A DNA stretch of 64,000 nt from Streptomyces reniochalinae. Its GTDB lineage: Bacteria > Actinomycetota > Actinomycetes > Streptomycetales > Streptomycetaceae. Below, in pieces: positions 34,223 to 42,402 of this stretch (positions within the stretch are counted from its first letter, which is position 1; every line of letters begins with the position of its first letter). Location of the stretch: assembly GCF_003323735.1 (NCBI RefSeq), contig NZ_QOIM01000042.1, positions 496,001-560,000 on the forward strand. The letters are read 5' to 3'. The notes under the pieces are model-generated. The model did no database searches. It was not told where the DNA came from and saw nothing but the letters and a program-made list of their open reading frames with translations. The position numbers and the translations under genes are program-made.

Positions 34223-34321
34223 CGGCGGCCGTCTCTCCCCGCGAGAAACTCCGCCGCTCCAGCGCGTCAGCGCCGGGCGGCTCTTCGGGCTGCCCGGCTT
34301 CCCTTCCGAAGCCGCGGAGTT
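34221..34321 (+). promoter_or_regulatory. Attenuator hairpins controlling erm translation
   Basis: AACTCCGC (34247-34254) is complementary to GCGGAGTT (34314-34321), which contains the erm Shine-Dalgarno GGAG, 5 nt before GTG 34325. Pairing would hide the ribosome site. CCGCCGCT (34251-34258), overlapping the same left arm, can instead pair with AGCGGCGG (34221-34228) at the end of the leader. A third stem GCCGGGC/GCCCGGC (34272-34278 with 34292-34298) lies between. Mutually exclusive pairings are the mark of translational attenuation; the exact switching order needs folding. Confidence 0.6.
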
Positions 34322-34324
34322 CCC

Positions 34325-35122
34325 GTGCCCAGGCACAGCACACGACACACGACCTTCCATGACGGCCGCCACGAACTCGGCCAGAACTTCCTCACCGACC
34401 CCGCGACGATCCGCCGGTTCGTCTCCCTCGTCGCCCGCACCCGGGGACCCGTCGTCGAGATCGGCGGCGGCGACGGCGCGCTGACGGTGCCGCTGGAGCG
34501 GCTCGGCCGGCCGCTGACCGTCCTGGAGGTGGACGGCCGCACGGCCGCCCGGCTCCGCCGGCGGGTGACGGCCGCCACCACCGTGCGGCAGGCCGACTTC
34601 CTGCACTGGAAGGCTCCCCGTACCCCGCACGTCCTGGCCGGCAACCTTCCCTTCCACCACACCACCGCCATGTTCCGCCGTATCCTGCACGCGCCCGGCT
34701 GGACGGACGCGGTCCTCCTCGTCCAGTGGGAGGTCGCGCGGCGGCGCGCGGGCGTGGGCGGGGCGACGATGATGACGGCCCAGTGGTGGCCCTGGTACGC
34801 GTTCCGGCTGGTCGAGCGCGTTCCCGCGGGGGCCTTCAGGCCCCGGCCCGGCGTCGACGGCGGCCTGATGACCGTCACCCGCCGTCCCGAGCCGCTGCTG
34901 GCGGCCGACACGCGCCGGCGGTACCAGGACTTCGTCCACCGGGTCTTCACCGGCCGGGGCCGCGGCCTGGCCGAGATCCTGCCGCTCGCCGCACGCGGTC
35001 TGCCCCGGCGGCTGATCGTCCCGTGGCTGCGCGGCCGGGGCCTGTCCCCTTCCGCCCTCCCCAAGTCGCTGACGGCCCCGCAGTGGGCGGAACTCTTCCG
35101 CCTGGCGGAGGGGCACTCGTAA
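34325..35122 (+). CDS. 23S rRNA (adenine-N6) methyltransferase, Erm family
   Basis: This 265-aa protein has the Erm/KsgA layout: GQNFLTDPATIRRFV (19-33), SAM motif VVEIGGGDGALTVPL (43-57), VLEVDGRTAARL and the catalytic motif NLPFHHTTAM (near 100). Members methylate A2058 of 23S rRNA and give macrolide-lincosamide-streptogramin B resistance. Streptomyces lrm/erm(O)-type enzymes have the same size. The class (mono- or dimethyl) cannot be told. The GTG start has GGAG 5 nt upstream inside a sequestering stem. No antibiotic cluster adjoins it, so it may be intrinsic resistance. Confidence 0.9.
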   Translation: MPRHSTRHTTFHDGRHELGQNFLTDPATIRRFVSLVARTRGPVVEIGGGDGALTVPLERLGRPLTVLEVDGRTAARLRRRVTAATTVRQADFLHWKAPRTPHVLAGNLPFHHTTAMFRRILHAPGWTDAVLLVQWEVARRRAGVGGATMMTAQWWPWYAFRLVERVPAGAFRPRPGVDGGLMTVTRRPEPLLAADTRRRYQDFVHRVFTGRGRGLAEILPLAARGLPRRLIVPWLRGRGLSPSALPKSLTAPQWAELFRLAEGHS

Positions 35123-35348
35123 GGGGCGTCCGTGGGGGATGTCCGAGCCGGGGTGACTGAGACGCGGACGGACCTGAGACGCGGCCCTGAGGCAGCGGGC
35201 CGCCCCCCGGGTGCCCGGAGCAACGCTGTCGGAGGGCCACGGCTTCTCGCCGCGCACCGTCACGGCCCGGGCTCTGGGGGCCGTTGTCAGTGCCCGGTGC
35301 GAGACTCGACTTCTCCGTATCCATCATGCTGGCTGCGTGTGGACGGAA

Positions 35349-35374
35349 GGCCCCGCCGGCAGCGCGGCGGGGCC
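35349..35374 (+). terminator. Stem-loop terminator in the erm downstream gap
   Basis: GGCCCCGCCG (35349-35358) pairs perfectly with CGGCGGGGCC (35365-35374) around a 6-nt loop. It lies 227 bp past the erm stop and 46 bp before the nitroreductase pseudogene. The rest of 35123-35419 shows nothing I can name. Confidence 0.6.
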
Positions 35375-35419
35375 GCTCACCTCGGGACGGACGGCGACGG
35401 AAGGGCGGGCAGGGACAGC

Positions 35420-35828
35420 ATGGCGCACGCGCAAGGCCGCGGCGGCGGGCGGAAGTTCCGCGCCGTCACGGCGCTCCAACGGAAGGTCGTCAATCCCCTC
35501 ACGACCCGGCTGCCGGGGCAGGTTCTCCTGGAGACCACGGGCCGCGTCTCCGGCCGCCCGCGCCGCACGCCGGTCGGCGCGCCGCGTGGGCGACCGGTTC
35601 TGGCTGGTGGCCGAGCACGGCGAAGCGGCGCAGTACGTCCGCAACATCCGGGCAGAGCCGCGCGTGCGGGTCCGGCTGCGGGGCCGCTGGTATCCGGGCA
35701 CGGCCCACCCGCTGCCGGACGACGACGCGCGCGCCCGGCTCCGTTCCCTGCCGATGCTCAACAGCGCCGTGGTCCGCGCGGCGGGCACGCGGCTGCTGAC
35801 GGTCAGGGTGGATCTGGACGGCGGCTGA
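35420..35828 (+). pseudogene. Frameshifted deazaflavin-dependent nitroreductase (Ddn-like)
   Basis: Reading from ATG 35420 gives TALQRKVVNPLTTRLPGQVL and LETTGRVSGRPRRTPVG, then nonsense. A second frame takes over with RRVGDRFWLVAEHGEAAQYV, RNIRAEPRVRVRLRGRWYPG and a normal C-terminus to 35828. Together they make a typical F420H2-dependent nitroreductase-family protein of about 135 aa. The break lies near 35576-35584 (TCGGCGCGCCGCGTGGGC), equal to a loss of 2 nt or gain of 1. It is a recent lesion or a sequencing error in a GC-rich run, because both halves are otherwise well conserved. Confidence 0.78.
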
Positions 35829-35939
35829 GCGCGCCGCACGGTGCCTCGGCACCCCGGTGCCTCGGCACCCCACGGACGAAGACCGCACGACACACGGAAG
35901 CCGCACTCGTGGTGGGGCTCCGGCTGGAGGAGGAACCGG

Positions 35940-36797
35940 ATGGTGCAGGAGAGAACGCAGATCCCCGACAACACCGCGGTGCGGACCGCGCTCTGGCGGG
36001 CGCTGCACCTGCGGGTCGACGCGCCGCCGCATGTGGTCGAGGACGAGGTCGGCTTGCGGCTGGCCGCCCCCGGCGACGACTGGCGTGCCCGTCCGGACAT
36101 GGATCCGCAGGCCACCAGCGGGTTCCGGGCGTCCATCGTGGCGCGCGCCCGCTTCGTCGAGGACCTGGTCGCCGAGCAGGCCGACCGGGGCGTGACCCAG
36201 TACGTGATCCTGGGGGCCGGCCTCGACACCTTCGCGCAGCGCAGGCCGGAGCTCGCCGCCCGCCTGCGGATCTTCGAGATCGACCAGCCCGACACCCAGG
36301 CGTGGAAGCGCCGACGCCTGGCCGAGATGGGCTACGGCGTCCCCGGCGGGCTGCACCTGGTGCCGGTCGACTTCGAGGCGAGTGAGGACTGGCTGGAGAA
36401 GCTGGTCGCGGCCGGTTTCGACGCGTCCGGCCCGGCGGTCGTCGTCTCCACCGGCGTCTCCGTCTACCTCACCAAGGACACGACCGCGGCCACCCTGCGC
36501 CGGGTCGCCGGGCTCGCCTCCGGCTCGACGCTGGCCATGACCTTCATGCTGCCGGCCGACCTGCTCGACGGCGCCGACCGCCCGGGCCTCCGGACGAGCA
36601 GACAGGGGGCGCGGGCGTCGGGGACACCGTTCGTCAGCTTCTACACCCCGCCCGAGATGCTCGAACTGGCCCGCGAGTGCGGCATCGCGGAGGCGCGGCA
36701 CCTGGCGGGCACCTCGCTCGCCGAGCGCTACTTCGCCGGTCGCGCCGACGGCCTCCGCCCCTCCAGCGGGGAGGACTGGCTGCTGGCCACCACCTGA
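35940..36797 (+). CDS. SAM-dependent methyltransferase, leucine carboxyl methyltransferase family
   Basis: This 285-aa protein shows the PPM1-like pattern FVEDLVAEQADRGVTQYVIL followed by GAGLDTFAQRRPEL (SAM motif), FEIDQPDTQAWKRRRL and VVVSTGVSVYLTKD. Streptomyces and mycobacteria carry many such TIGR00027-type enzymes of unknown small-molecule substrate. ATG 35940 follows GGAGGAGGAACC. An upstream in-frame ATG exists but lacks support. It precedes the TetR gene by 67 bp. Confidence 0.85.
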   Translation: MVQERTQIPDNTAVRTALWRALHLRVDAPPHVVEDEVGLRLAAPGDDWRARPDMDPQATSGFRASIVARARFVEDLVAEQADRGVTQYVILGAGLDTFAQRRPELAARLRIFEIDQPDTQAWKRRRLAEMGYGVPGGLHLVPVDFEASEDWLEKLVAAGFDASGPAVVVSTGVSVYLTKDTTAATLRRVAGLASGSTLAMTFMLPADLLDGADRPGLRTSRQGARASGTPFVSFYTPPEMLELARECGIAEARHLAGTSLAERYFAGRADGLRPSSGEDWLLATT

Positions 36798-36844
36798 CGT
36801 GAGCGAAACCGGTGCTGCCGGCCGGGCGTTGACAGAGCCGGTAT

Positions 36845-36864
36845 GTGAGTGGTTTATTACTCAC
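36845..36864. promoter_or_regulatory. TetR operator at the tetR start
   Basis: GTGAGTGGTTTATTACTCAC has arms ATGTGAGT and ACTCACAT when extended to 36843-36866, a perfect 8-8-8 layout, and the right arm runs into the start codon at 36865. It matches the site at 37550-37569 in 16 of 20 positions. Binding would block initiation, giving autorepression. Confidence 0.75.
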
Positions 36865-37434
36865 ATGCTCACTCCCGCGCCTCAGCGACAGCTCTCGACC
36901 GCCGACGAACGGCGGAGGACGGTCCTCCGCACGGCGGTCAGCGCCTTCGCCGACCGGGGGTACTTCGGCACCACGACCACGGACGTGGCGAAGCGCGCCG
37001 GTATCTCGCAGGCCTACGTCTACCGGCTCTTCCCCGGCAAGGAGGCCCTGTTCGTCGCGGTGGTGGAGCACTGCTTCGCCCGAGTCCGCGAGAGCCTCGG
37101 CGACGGAGTCGCCGCCGCGCGGGGGAGCGGGCCGCAGGAGGTTCTGGACGCGATGGGCGACGCGTACGCCCAGCTCATCGCGGACCGGGACTTGTTGCTG
37201 CTCCAACTGCACGCCCAGTGCGCGGCCGCGGCCGAGCCGGCCATCCGCGAGGTGGTGCGCACCGGCTACGCGCGGCTGGTCGAGTACGTGCGAGGGGTCT
37301 CCGGTGCTCAGGAGGCCGACGTCCAGCGCTTCTTCGCCGTGGGCATGCTCTGCCATCTCGTCGTCGCCACGGACGCGCACGAGGTCGAGGCGCCGTGGGC
37401 GCGGACACTGTCCGACGGGCTCCGCCACTACTGA
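36865..37434 (+). CDS. TetR-family transcriptional regulator
   Basis: The 189-aa protein has an N-terminal TetR HTH (about 14-60: RRTVLRTAVSAFADRGYFGT, TTTDVAKRAGISQAYVYRLF) and a variable C-terminal ligand domain. ATG 36865 is chosen because the HTH spacing then matches the family. It overlaps the operator, so the transcript may be leaderless. The second operator copy lies before the Dabb gene immediately downstream, making that gene the evident target. The inducer is unknown. Confidence 0.88.
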   Translation: MLTPAPQRQLSTADERRRTVLRTAVSAFADRGYFGTTTTDVAKRAGISQAYVYRLFPGKEALFVAVVEHCFARVRESLGDGVAAARGSGPQEVLDAMGDAYAQLIADRDLLLLQLHAQCAAAAEPAIREVVRTGYARLVEYVRGVSGAQEADVQRFFAVGMLCHLVVATDAHEVEAPWARTLSDGLRHY

Positions 37435-37549
37435 GGGCGTCCGCCGCGGGGAGGGGCCGGCCGCGGCGTCGCGGCCGGCCTGCCGGCCCCGGCTCCCGCC
37501 GCCGGCCGTCCCGGGCGCCGCGTTCCGCGGCTCTTTTTCGGCCGCAAGA

Positions 37550-37569
37550 GTGAGTGGTTAACCACACAC
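37550..37569. promoter_or_regulatory. TetR operator before the Dabb gene
   Basis: GTGAGTGGTTAACCACACAC includes the perfect palindrome TGGTTAACCA and begins with the same 10 bases as the site at 36845. It lies 31 bp before the Dabb start, in the expected promoter region. Confidence 0.72.
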
Positions 37570-37600
37570 GGAATCAGACCGATCGAAAGGAACAACCCTG

Positions 37601-38017
37601 ATGATCCACCACTGCGTCCGCTTCACCATCAAGCCCGGCACCGCGCCGCACCGACTCGACGACGCTCTCGCCGGTCTGCGCCACCAGGGCGAGGTCATCC
37701 CCTCCGTACGCTCCTTCCTCGTCGGCCGCGACCACGGCGGGGCGTACGAGTGGGGTGCCACCTTCATATTGGACGATCTAGACGGCTACTGGGAGTACCT
37801 CATGCACCCCGCCCACCGCCGTACCGACGAGATCGGGCTGCCGCTGGTGGACCGGTTCGTGTCCTTCGACATCACGGACGACACGGACCCCGAGGTCGGC
37901 GAGAAGATCGCCGCCCTGCACCAGCGCCGCTTCGACGCCGACCCGGACCTGACTCGGCTCGTCTCAGGACTCAACGCGTACACGGGCAGCGCGGCACCGG
38001 GGCCCCACGGCGCCTGA
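37601..38017 (+). CDS. Dabb-domain (stress-responsive alpha/beta-barrel) protein
   Basis: This 138-aa protein starts MIHHCVRFTIKPGTAPHRLD, the usual Dabb ferredoxin-like opening, and has WGATFILDDLDGYWEYLMHP (near 51-70) typical of the domain. The last 40 residues extend past it. Dabb proteins form dimeric barrels; some are polyketide cyclases or stress proteins. AAAGGAA lies 10 nt before the ATG. Strong linkage to the TetR regulator through paired operators suggests induction by a small molecule the regulator senses. Confidence 0.82.
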   Translation: MIHHCVRFTIKPGTAPHRLDDALAGLRHQGEVIPSVRSFLVGRDHGGAYEWGATFILDDLDGYWEYLMHPAHRRTDEIGLPLVDRFVSFDITDDTDPEVGEKIAALHQRRFDADPDLTRLVSGLNAYTGSAAPGPHGA

Positions 38018-38136
38018 CCCCCGTCGCCGGGTGCGATCCAGCAGATGGCCTCCGGGGCGGCAGCGCGCTCCCTCCAGGTCTGACATCATGAACTGGCGAT
38101 CGAGAACGAGCGTTTCTCAGCCGGAAGTTGGGGGTC

Positions 38137-38892
38137 ATGGCAAGACTGCGAAGAACGTCGTGCGGGAAAGTCCTCACGCTCCTCGTCGGCGCCTCACTGG
38201 CGGCGTCCTGCGGTCATGCCCAGCCGGCGAAGACGTCGGCGCGCGCGTCTGACGCGGCCAGTGTGTCGCCCTCGGCCGTGACCCCTCTGACGCAGCAGGA
38301 CACGCGGGACGCCGTCCTCCGCCCCGAGGACCTGGGCGCGGGGTGGGAGGCCAAGAAGCTCAAGGACGTCTCACGGGCCTCTCCTGGTTCTCAGTTGCCG
38401 AGCGGGGACGGCTCGGACGACCACGTCACGACGGGTAACACCGCCTGCGACGCGGCACTGCTCCCCTCCGAGGCGATCACGCCGGTAGCGGGTGCGGAAC
38501 GTGACTACGATCAGGACGGCACCGGCGTGTCCATGACCGCCGAGGTGACCACCTACAAGAGCGACGGCGCACAGCGCACGGTGGAAACAGGGCGGGCGGT
38601 GGCCGACGACTGCGCCGGTCTCGCCATTCCCTGGGATGACGGGATGACCGCGACCTTCTCCCGTATCTCGACGAGCAGCCTGGGAGACGACACCCTGGGT
38701 GTGCGCGTCGTGTACCGCAGCGACGATGCCGCTGAGACCCGGTTGGGACTGGTCGACATCGTCACTGTCCGCGTCGGAAAGAGCATTTGCATGGTCTCCT
38801 TCCTCATCGAGAACGGCAGCACCGACGCGGACACCATCGAATCCGTCACCTCCGTGGCGGCGCAACGCCTGGCGGACGTGGCACACGGCTGA
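38137..38892 (+). CDS. Putative lipoprotein
   Basis: The 251-aa protein has a basic start (MARLRRTSCGK), a hydrophobic core and the lipobox LAASC, with the lipidated Cys near residue 25. A Ser/Ala-rich linker follows and then a mature domain of about 190 residues with repeated GVRV/VRVGKSICMVSFL strands. It resembles PknH-sensor-like or LppP-type extracellular domains but not closely. TTG 38128 is an alternative start; ATG 38137 follows GGAAG. No partner gene is evident. Confidence 0.68.
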   Translation: MARLRRTSCGKVLTLLVGASLAASCGHAQPAKTSARASDAASVSPSAVTPLTQQDTRDAVLRPEDLGAGWEAKKLKDVSRASPGSQLPSGDGSDDHVTTGNTACDAALLPSEAITPVAGAERDYDQDGTGVSMTAEVTTYKSDGAQRTVETGRAVADDCAGLAIPWDDGMTATFSRISTSSLGDDTLGVRVVYRSDDAAETRLGLVDIVTVRVGKSICMVSFLIENGSTDADTIESVTSVAAQRLADVAHG

Positions 38893-38928
38893 TCAGCGAT
38901 GACCTGCCTCTCGACGCGCGGGAAGCTC

Positions 38929-39462
38929 TCACGCAAGGCGTCGGGCGGCGCTGAGCGGCTCGGTGGCGGGCTCGGAGGCGACGTTGTCGGCCACCCGGTC
39001 GAGGAACCCGCGCAGCGCTGCGACCTCCTCGGGCGCGAAACCGGCGATCAGCTGCGCGTTGGCGGCCTCGGCGGCCGCGGTGAGGCGCGCGTGGAGGCGC
39101 ACGCCCTCGGTGGTCAAGACGATCTGCGCCTTGCGGCGGTCTCCGGCGATGGGGAGTTTGCGCAGCAGACCCGTCGCGGCCAAGCGGTCAAGCTGGCGGG
39201 TGAGGGTGGGCCCTCGCACGCCCAAGGCGTCGGCAAGCCGCCCCTGGACCATCGGGCCGTGGAACGCCAGCAGCTCCAGCACCGTCCAGGTCGCGAAGCC
39301 GGCACCGGCTTCCGCCAGCCGGCGCTCGAATCCCGCGCGTGCTCGGCGCGCCGACAAGGCGAGTTGGTAGCCCAGACTTTCGAGCCCTGCCGGCTGCCCT
39401 TGTGCGGGGGTGCCGATGACGGTCTCCGGTCTCGTCCCGGTGCGGTCGTCGTGTGTGTGCAT
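38929..39462 (-). CDS. MarR-family transcriptional regulator
   Basis: This 177-aa winged-helix protein has GRLADALGVRGPTLTRQLDR as recognition HTH (about 90-110) and the wing GDRRKAQIVLTTEG. A 25-residue hydrophilic N-terminus precedes the domain. The ATG start is 16 bp from a 31-bp palindrome lying between it and the divergent VOC gene, so autoregulation and control of that gene are likely. Ligands of such MarR proteins are typically phenolic or electrophilic compounds. Confidence 0.88.
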   Translation of the reverse strand: MHTHDDRTGTRPETVIGTPAQGQPAGLESLGYQLALSARRARAGFERRLAEAGAGFATWTVLELLAFHGPMVQGRLADALGVRGPTLTRQLDRLAATGLLRKLPIAGDRRKAQIVLTTEGVRLHARLTAAAEAANAQLIAGFAPEEVAALRGFLDRVADNVASEPATEPLSAARRLA

Positions 39463-39477
39463 CGTTTCGTCTCTCGT

Positions 39478-39508
39478 CGTTAGTGGGCTATCTGATAGCT
39501 TACTAACG
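39478..39508. promoter_or_regulatory. MarR operator (31-bp palindrome)
   Basis: CGTTAGTGGGCTATC (39478-39492) and GATAGCTTACTAACG (39494-39508) pair at 13 of 15 positions around one base. Its AT-rich composition stands out from the surroundings. It lies in the divergent gap between marR and the VOC gene, where a MarR dimer would act on both. Confidence 0.8.
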
Positions 39509-39612
39509 AAATCGTGGCACCGTGTCGCCTCCCTGCGGCGCCACGGCCCGCGTCGGAACAAGGGTCTGCCCGCGGTGTCTTGCCGGCGGGCAGCTTGGAA
39601 GGGTGAGCAACA

Positions 39613-40005
39613 ATGGCGCTCTCGCTCAACCACACCATCATTCCCGCCCGGGACAAGCGGGCCTCCGCCTCGTTCCTGGCTGAGATCCTCGGCCTGGAAG
39701 TGGGTCAGCCGCTCGGCCCCTTCGTTCCTGTGCACATCGGCTCACTGTCTCTCGACTTCGCCGACGTGGACTTCGCCGACAAGGGGATCACCGAGGTCGC
39801 GCCGCACCATTACGCCTTCGAGGTCGACGAGGAGGCGTTCGACGAGATCTTCGCCCGCATCACCAGGGCCGGGCTCGACTACTACGCCGAGCCCCACGAG
39901 CCCCACCGGTTCGGCGAGATCAACACCTCGCGCGACGGACGGGCCGTCTACTTCGACGACCCGGACGGACACATCATGGAGATCATGACCGTCTCGCACA
40001 CCTGA
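39613..40005 (+). CDS. VOC-family (glyoxalase/dioxygenase fold) protein
   Basis: The 130-aa single-domain VOC protein starts LNHTIIPARDKRASASFLAE (metal-ligand His in the first strand) and ends YFDDPDGHIMEIMTV with the last Glu ligand. His residues in HHYAFEV give a third ligand. Members include glyoxalases, thiol-transferases and antibiotic-binding resistance proteins. Pairing with a MarR regulator through a shared operator suggests detoxification of a sensed electrophile; that is inference. The 148-bp gap after it holds nothing I can name with confidence. Confidence 0.85.
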   Translation: MALSLNHTIIPARDKRASASFLAEILGLEVGQPLGPFVPVHIGSLSLDFADVDFADKGITEVAPHHYAFEVDEEAFDEIFARITRAGLDYYAEPHEPHRFGEINTSRDGRAVYFDDPDGHIMEIMTVSHT

Positions 40006-40153
40006 CCTCGCAGGAGGACCAGGATCCGCACGTCCTGAGGAGAGTGCCGTCGGCGAGCGGCACGCGGACGGCCTCGGCCCGCCCCTCGTCCGGCATGCCG
40101 TCCCAGAACCCGGCTCACCCCTGATCGGGTGGTCGGAAAGAGGGCGCTGTGTT

Positions 40154-41047
40154 TCAGCCCTTCGTGGACGGCGTGGTCGGGAGCTTGTCCACGTGGGTGG
40201 CGGCCCAGGAGGCGAGGAGCCGGAGCCCTTCTTCGGAGGGTGAGCCGGGTTCGGCGGTGTAGATGGTGAGGGTGAGACCGGGCTCGGCGGCCATCTCCAG
40301 GCCCTCGAAGGCGAGGGTAAGATCGCCGACGACGGCGTGGTGGAAGCGCTTGGTGCCGGTGCCGTGGTGGCGGACGTCGTGGGCGCCCCAGCGGGTGCGG
40401 AACTCCTCGCTGAGGGTGGACAGTTCGCCGACGAGGTCGTGCAGATCCTTGTCGTACGGGGCGCGTCCCGCCTCGGTGCGCAGGATGGCCACCGCCATGT
40501 CGGCGAACAGGTCCCAGTCGGGGTAGAAGCGCCGCGAGGCGGGATCCAGGAACTGGAACCGGGCGAGATTCTCCTGGTTGGCGGGCGTGGCGTAGAGGTC
40601 GGAGTAGAAGGCGCGGGCGAGCGGGTTGGCCGCGAGGAGGTCCATGCGGCCGTTGCGGACGAAGGCGGGCCCCGCGGTGATCGCGTCGAGTGTCCACTGC
40701 AGGCTGCGGTGCGGTGTCCACTGCCGGGTGCTGGTGCGGCGCCGGGGGCGGGTGAGCGCGTCGGAGCCGTCGGCGGCCTGCGCCAGGTGGAGCAGGTGGG
40801 CGCGCTCGGCGTCGTCGAGCCGGAGGGCGCGGGCGACGGCTTCCAGGACGGCGGGGGAGACGCCGACGAGGTTGCCGCGTTCCAGCTTGGCGTAGTACTC
40901 GACGCTGACGTCGGCCAGGGCGGCGACCTCGCTCCTGCGCAGCCCCGGCACACGGCGCCGTGGCCCCGCGGGCAGGCCGGCCTGCTGCGGGGTGATCTTG
41001 GCTCGCCGCGAGCTGAGGAACTCGCGGACCTCTGCACGGTTGTCCAC
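40154..41047 (-). CDS. XRE-family regulator with MmyB-like ligand domain
   Basis: This 297-aa protein has an N-terminal HTH_3 domain (about 25-80, LRRSEVAALADVSVEYYAKL) and a C-terminal PAS-like MmyB domain (about 100-290, with LDAITAGPAFVRNGRMDLLA and HHGTGTKRFHH). Such regulators abound in Streptomyces and often sit beside a divergent dehydrogenase gene, which they regulate. Here the divergent gene is a Zn-alcohol dehydrogenase at the head of an oxidoreductase cluster. Some members bind fatty acids. The start is GTG. Confidence 0.88.
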   Translation of the reverse strand: MDNRAEVREFLSSRRAKITPQQAGLPAGPRRRVPGLRRSEVAALADVSVEYYAKLERGNLVGVSPAVLEAVARALRLDDAERAHLLHLAQAADGSDALTRPRRRTSTRQWTPHRSLQWTLDAITAGPAFVRNGRMDLLAANPLARAFYSDLYATPANQENLARFQFLDPASRRFYPDWDLFADMAVAILRTEAGRAPYDKDLHDLVGELSTLSEEFRTRWGAHDVRHHGTGTKRFHHAVVGDLTLAFEGLEMAAEPGLTLTIYTAEPGSPSEEGLRLLASWAATHVDKLPTTPSTKG

Positions 41048-41312
41048 ACCTTCGACGGTACGACGCGTTCGGACCGTGAGGGATGCACTGCCGGTACACC
41101 CCTCACTGGTGACTCGCTACCCGCGCGAAAGGGCGTTTTCCTGGATGGCGTGGCGCTCGATGTCCGACCCCGGAACCCCGGGAAGACCGGGAGCCGGGCC
41201 CGGGGCCCCATGCGGCGGCGTCGCCGCCTGCCCCGGGCCGTGAACCGCATCCGGCGGCCACCGGTACGCCTCGTGTACCGGACGCCTCAGTACGTAAGGA
41301 AGAACCTCTCTC

Positions 41313-42329
41313 ATGCGCGGAGCAGTGATCCACGCCCCCGGCGACGTGCGCTTGGAGACCGTGGACGACGCCAGGATCCTCAAGCCGACCGACGCGGTCA
41401 TCCGCACCGCCGTGACCTGTGTATGCGGCTCGGACCTGTGGCCCTACCGGGGCGCGGAGCCGACCGACGCGCCCCATCCGATGGGCCACGAGTACGTCGG
41501 CTTCGTGGAGGAGGCCGGCTCCGAGGTCACCTCGGTGAAGCCCGGCCAGTTCGTCGTCGGCTCGTTCGCGACCTCGGACGACACGTGCGCGAACTGCCGG
41601 AACGGCTTCCAGTCGAGCTGCCTGAACGTCGAGTTCATGTCCACCTGCCAGGCCGAGTACGTGCGCATACCCAACGCCCAGGGCACCCTCGTCGCCACCG
41701 ACGGGGTGCCGGGGGAGGAGCTCTGGCCCAGCCTGCTGGCCGTCTCCGACGTGATGGGCACCGGCTGGTGGGCCGCCGAGGCCGCCGAGGTGGAGCCCGG
41801 CTCCACCGCCGTGGTCGTCGGCGACGGCGCGGTCGGCCTGTGCGGAGTGATCGCCGCGAAGGAGTTCGGCGCGGAGCGGATCATCGCCATGTCGCGCCAT
41901 GAGCCGCGCCAGAAGCTCGCGCGGGAGTTCGGCGCCACCGATATCGTCACCGAGCGTGGCGAGGAGGGCGTCGCCCGGATCAAGGAGCTGACCGGCGGCA
42001 TCGGCGCGGACTCCGTCCTGGAGTGCGTGGGCACCGCCCAGGCCATGCGGCAGGCCCTGCACTCCACCCGCCCCGGCGGCAGCGTCGGCTTCGTCGGCGT
42101 CCCGCACGAGGTGGCCGTCGACGGGCAGGAGCTGTTCTTCTCCCACGTCGGTCTGCGCGGCGGACCGGCGCCGGTGCGCCGCTACCTCCCCGACCTGATC
42201 GACCGCGTCATGACCGGCCGGATCGACCCGGGCAAGGTCTTCGACCTCACCCTGCCGCTGGAGCAGGTCGCCGAGGGATACCGGGCCATGGACGAGCGCC
42301 GCGCCGTCAAGACCCTCCTCAAGCCCTGA
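41313..42329 (+). CDS. Zinc-dependent alcohol dehydrogenase (MDR family)
   Basis: The 338-aa protein carries the catalytic-zinc residues in CVCGSDLWPYRG and GHEYVGFVE, the nucleotide-binding AVVVGDGAVGLCGVIAA, and the NAD-type ribose acidic position replaced by SRHE, which favours NADP(H). The structural-zinc lobe is reduced (CANCRNGFQSSCLN). It starts an oxidoreductase cluster that continues with SDR and aldo/keto reductase genes. AAGGAAG precedes the ATG. The XRE regulator is divergent across 265 bp. Confidence 0.87.
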   Translation: MRGAVIHAPGDVRLETVDDARILKPTDAVIRTAVTCVCGSDLWPYRGAEPTDAPHPMGHEYVGFVEEAGSEVTSVKPGQFVVGSFATSDDTCANCRNGFQSSCLNVEFMSTCQAEYVRIPNAQGTLVATDGVPGEELWPSLLAVSDVMGTGWWAAEAAEVEPGSTAVVVGDGAVGLCGVIAAKEFGAERIIAMSRHEPRQKLAREFGATDIVTERGEEGVARIKELTGGIGADSVLECVGTAQAMRQALHSTRPGGSVGFVGVPHEVAVDGQELFFSHVGLRGGPAPVRRYLPDLIDRVMTGRIDPGKVFDLTLPLEQVAEGYRAMDERRAVKTLLKP

Positions 42330-42402
42330 GACACGCCGAGCCGGGCTGCGTCCGGCGCCTTGCCCCAGAGCGTCTGCCTACTTCTCTTGTGCAGGAGTCA
42401 CC

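Noticed and set aside
34325..35122. KsgA (16S rRNA dimethyltransferase) instead of Erm
   Set aside because: The NLPFHHTTAM motif, length and leader-attenuator context fit Erm better; KsgA usually has NLPYN or NIPYN.
40006..40153. Reverse-strand fragment reading like WDGMPDEGRAEAVRVPLADG
   Set aside because: It looks protein-like, but it is only about 30 residues with no start or family match, so it may be a relic or chance.
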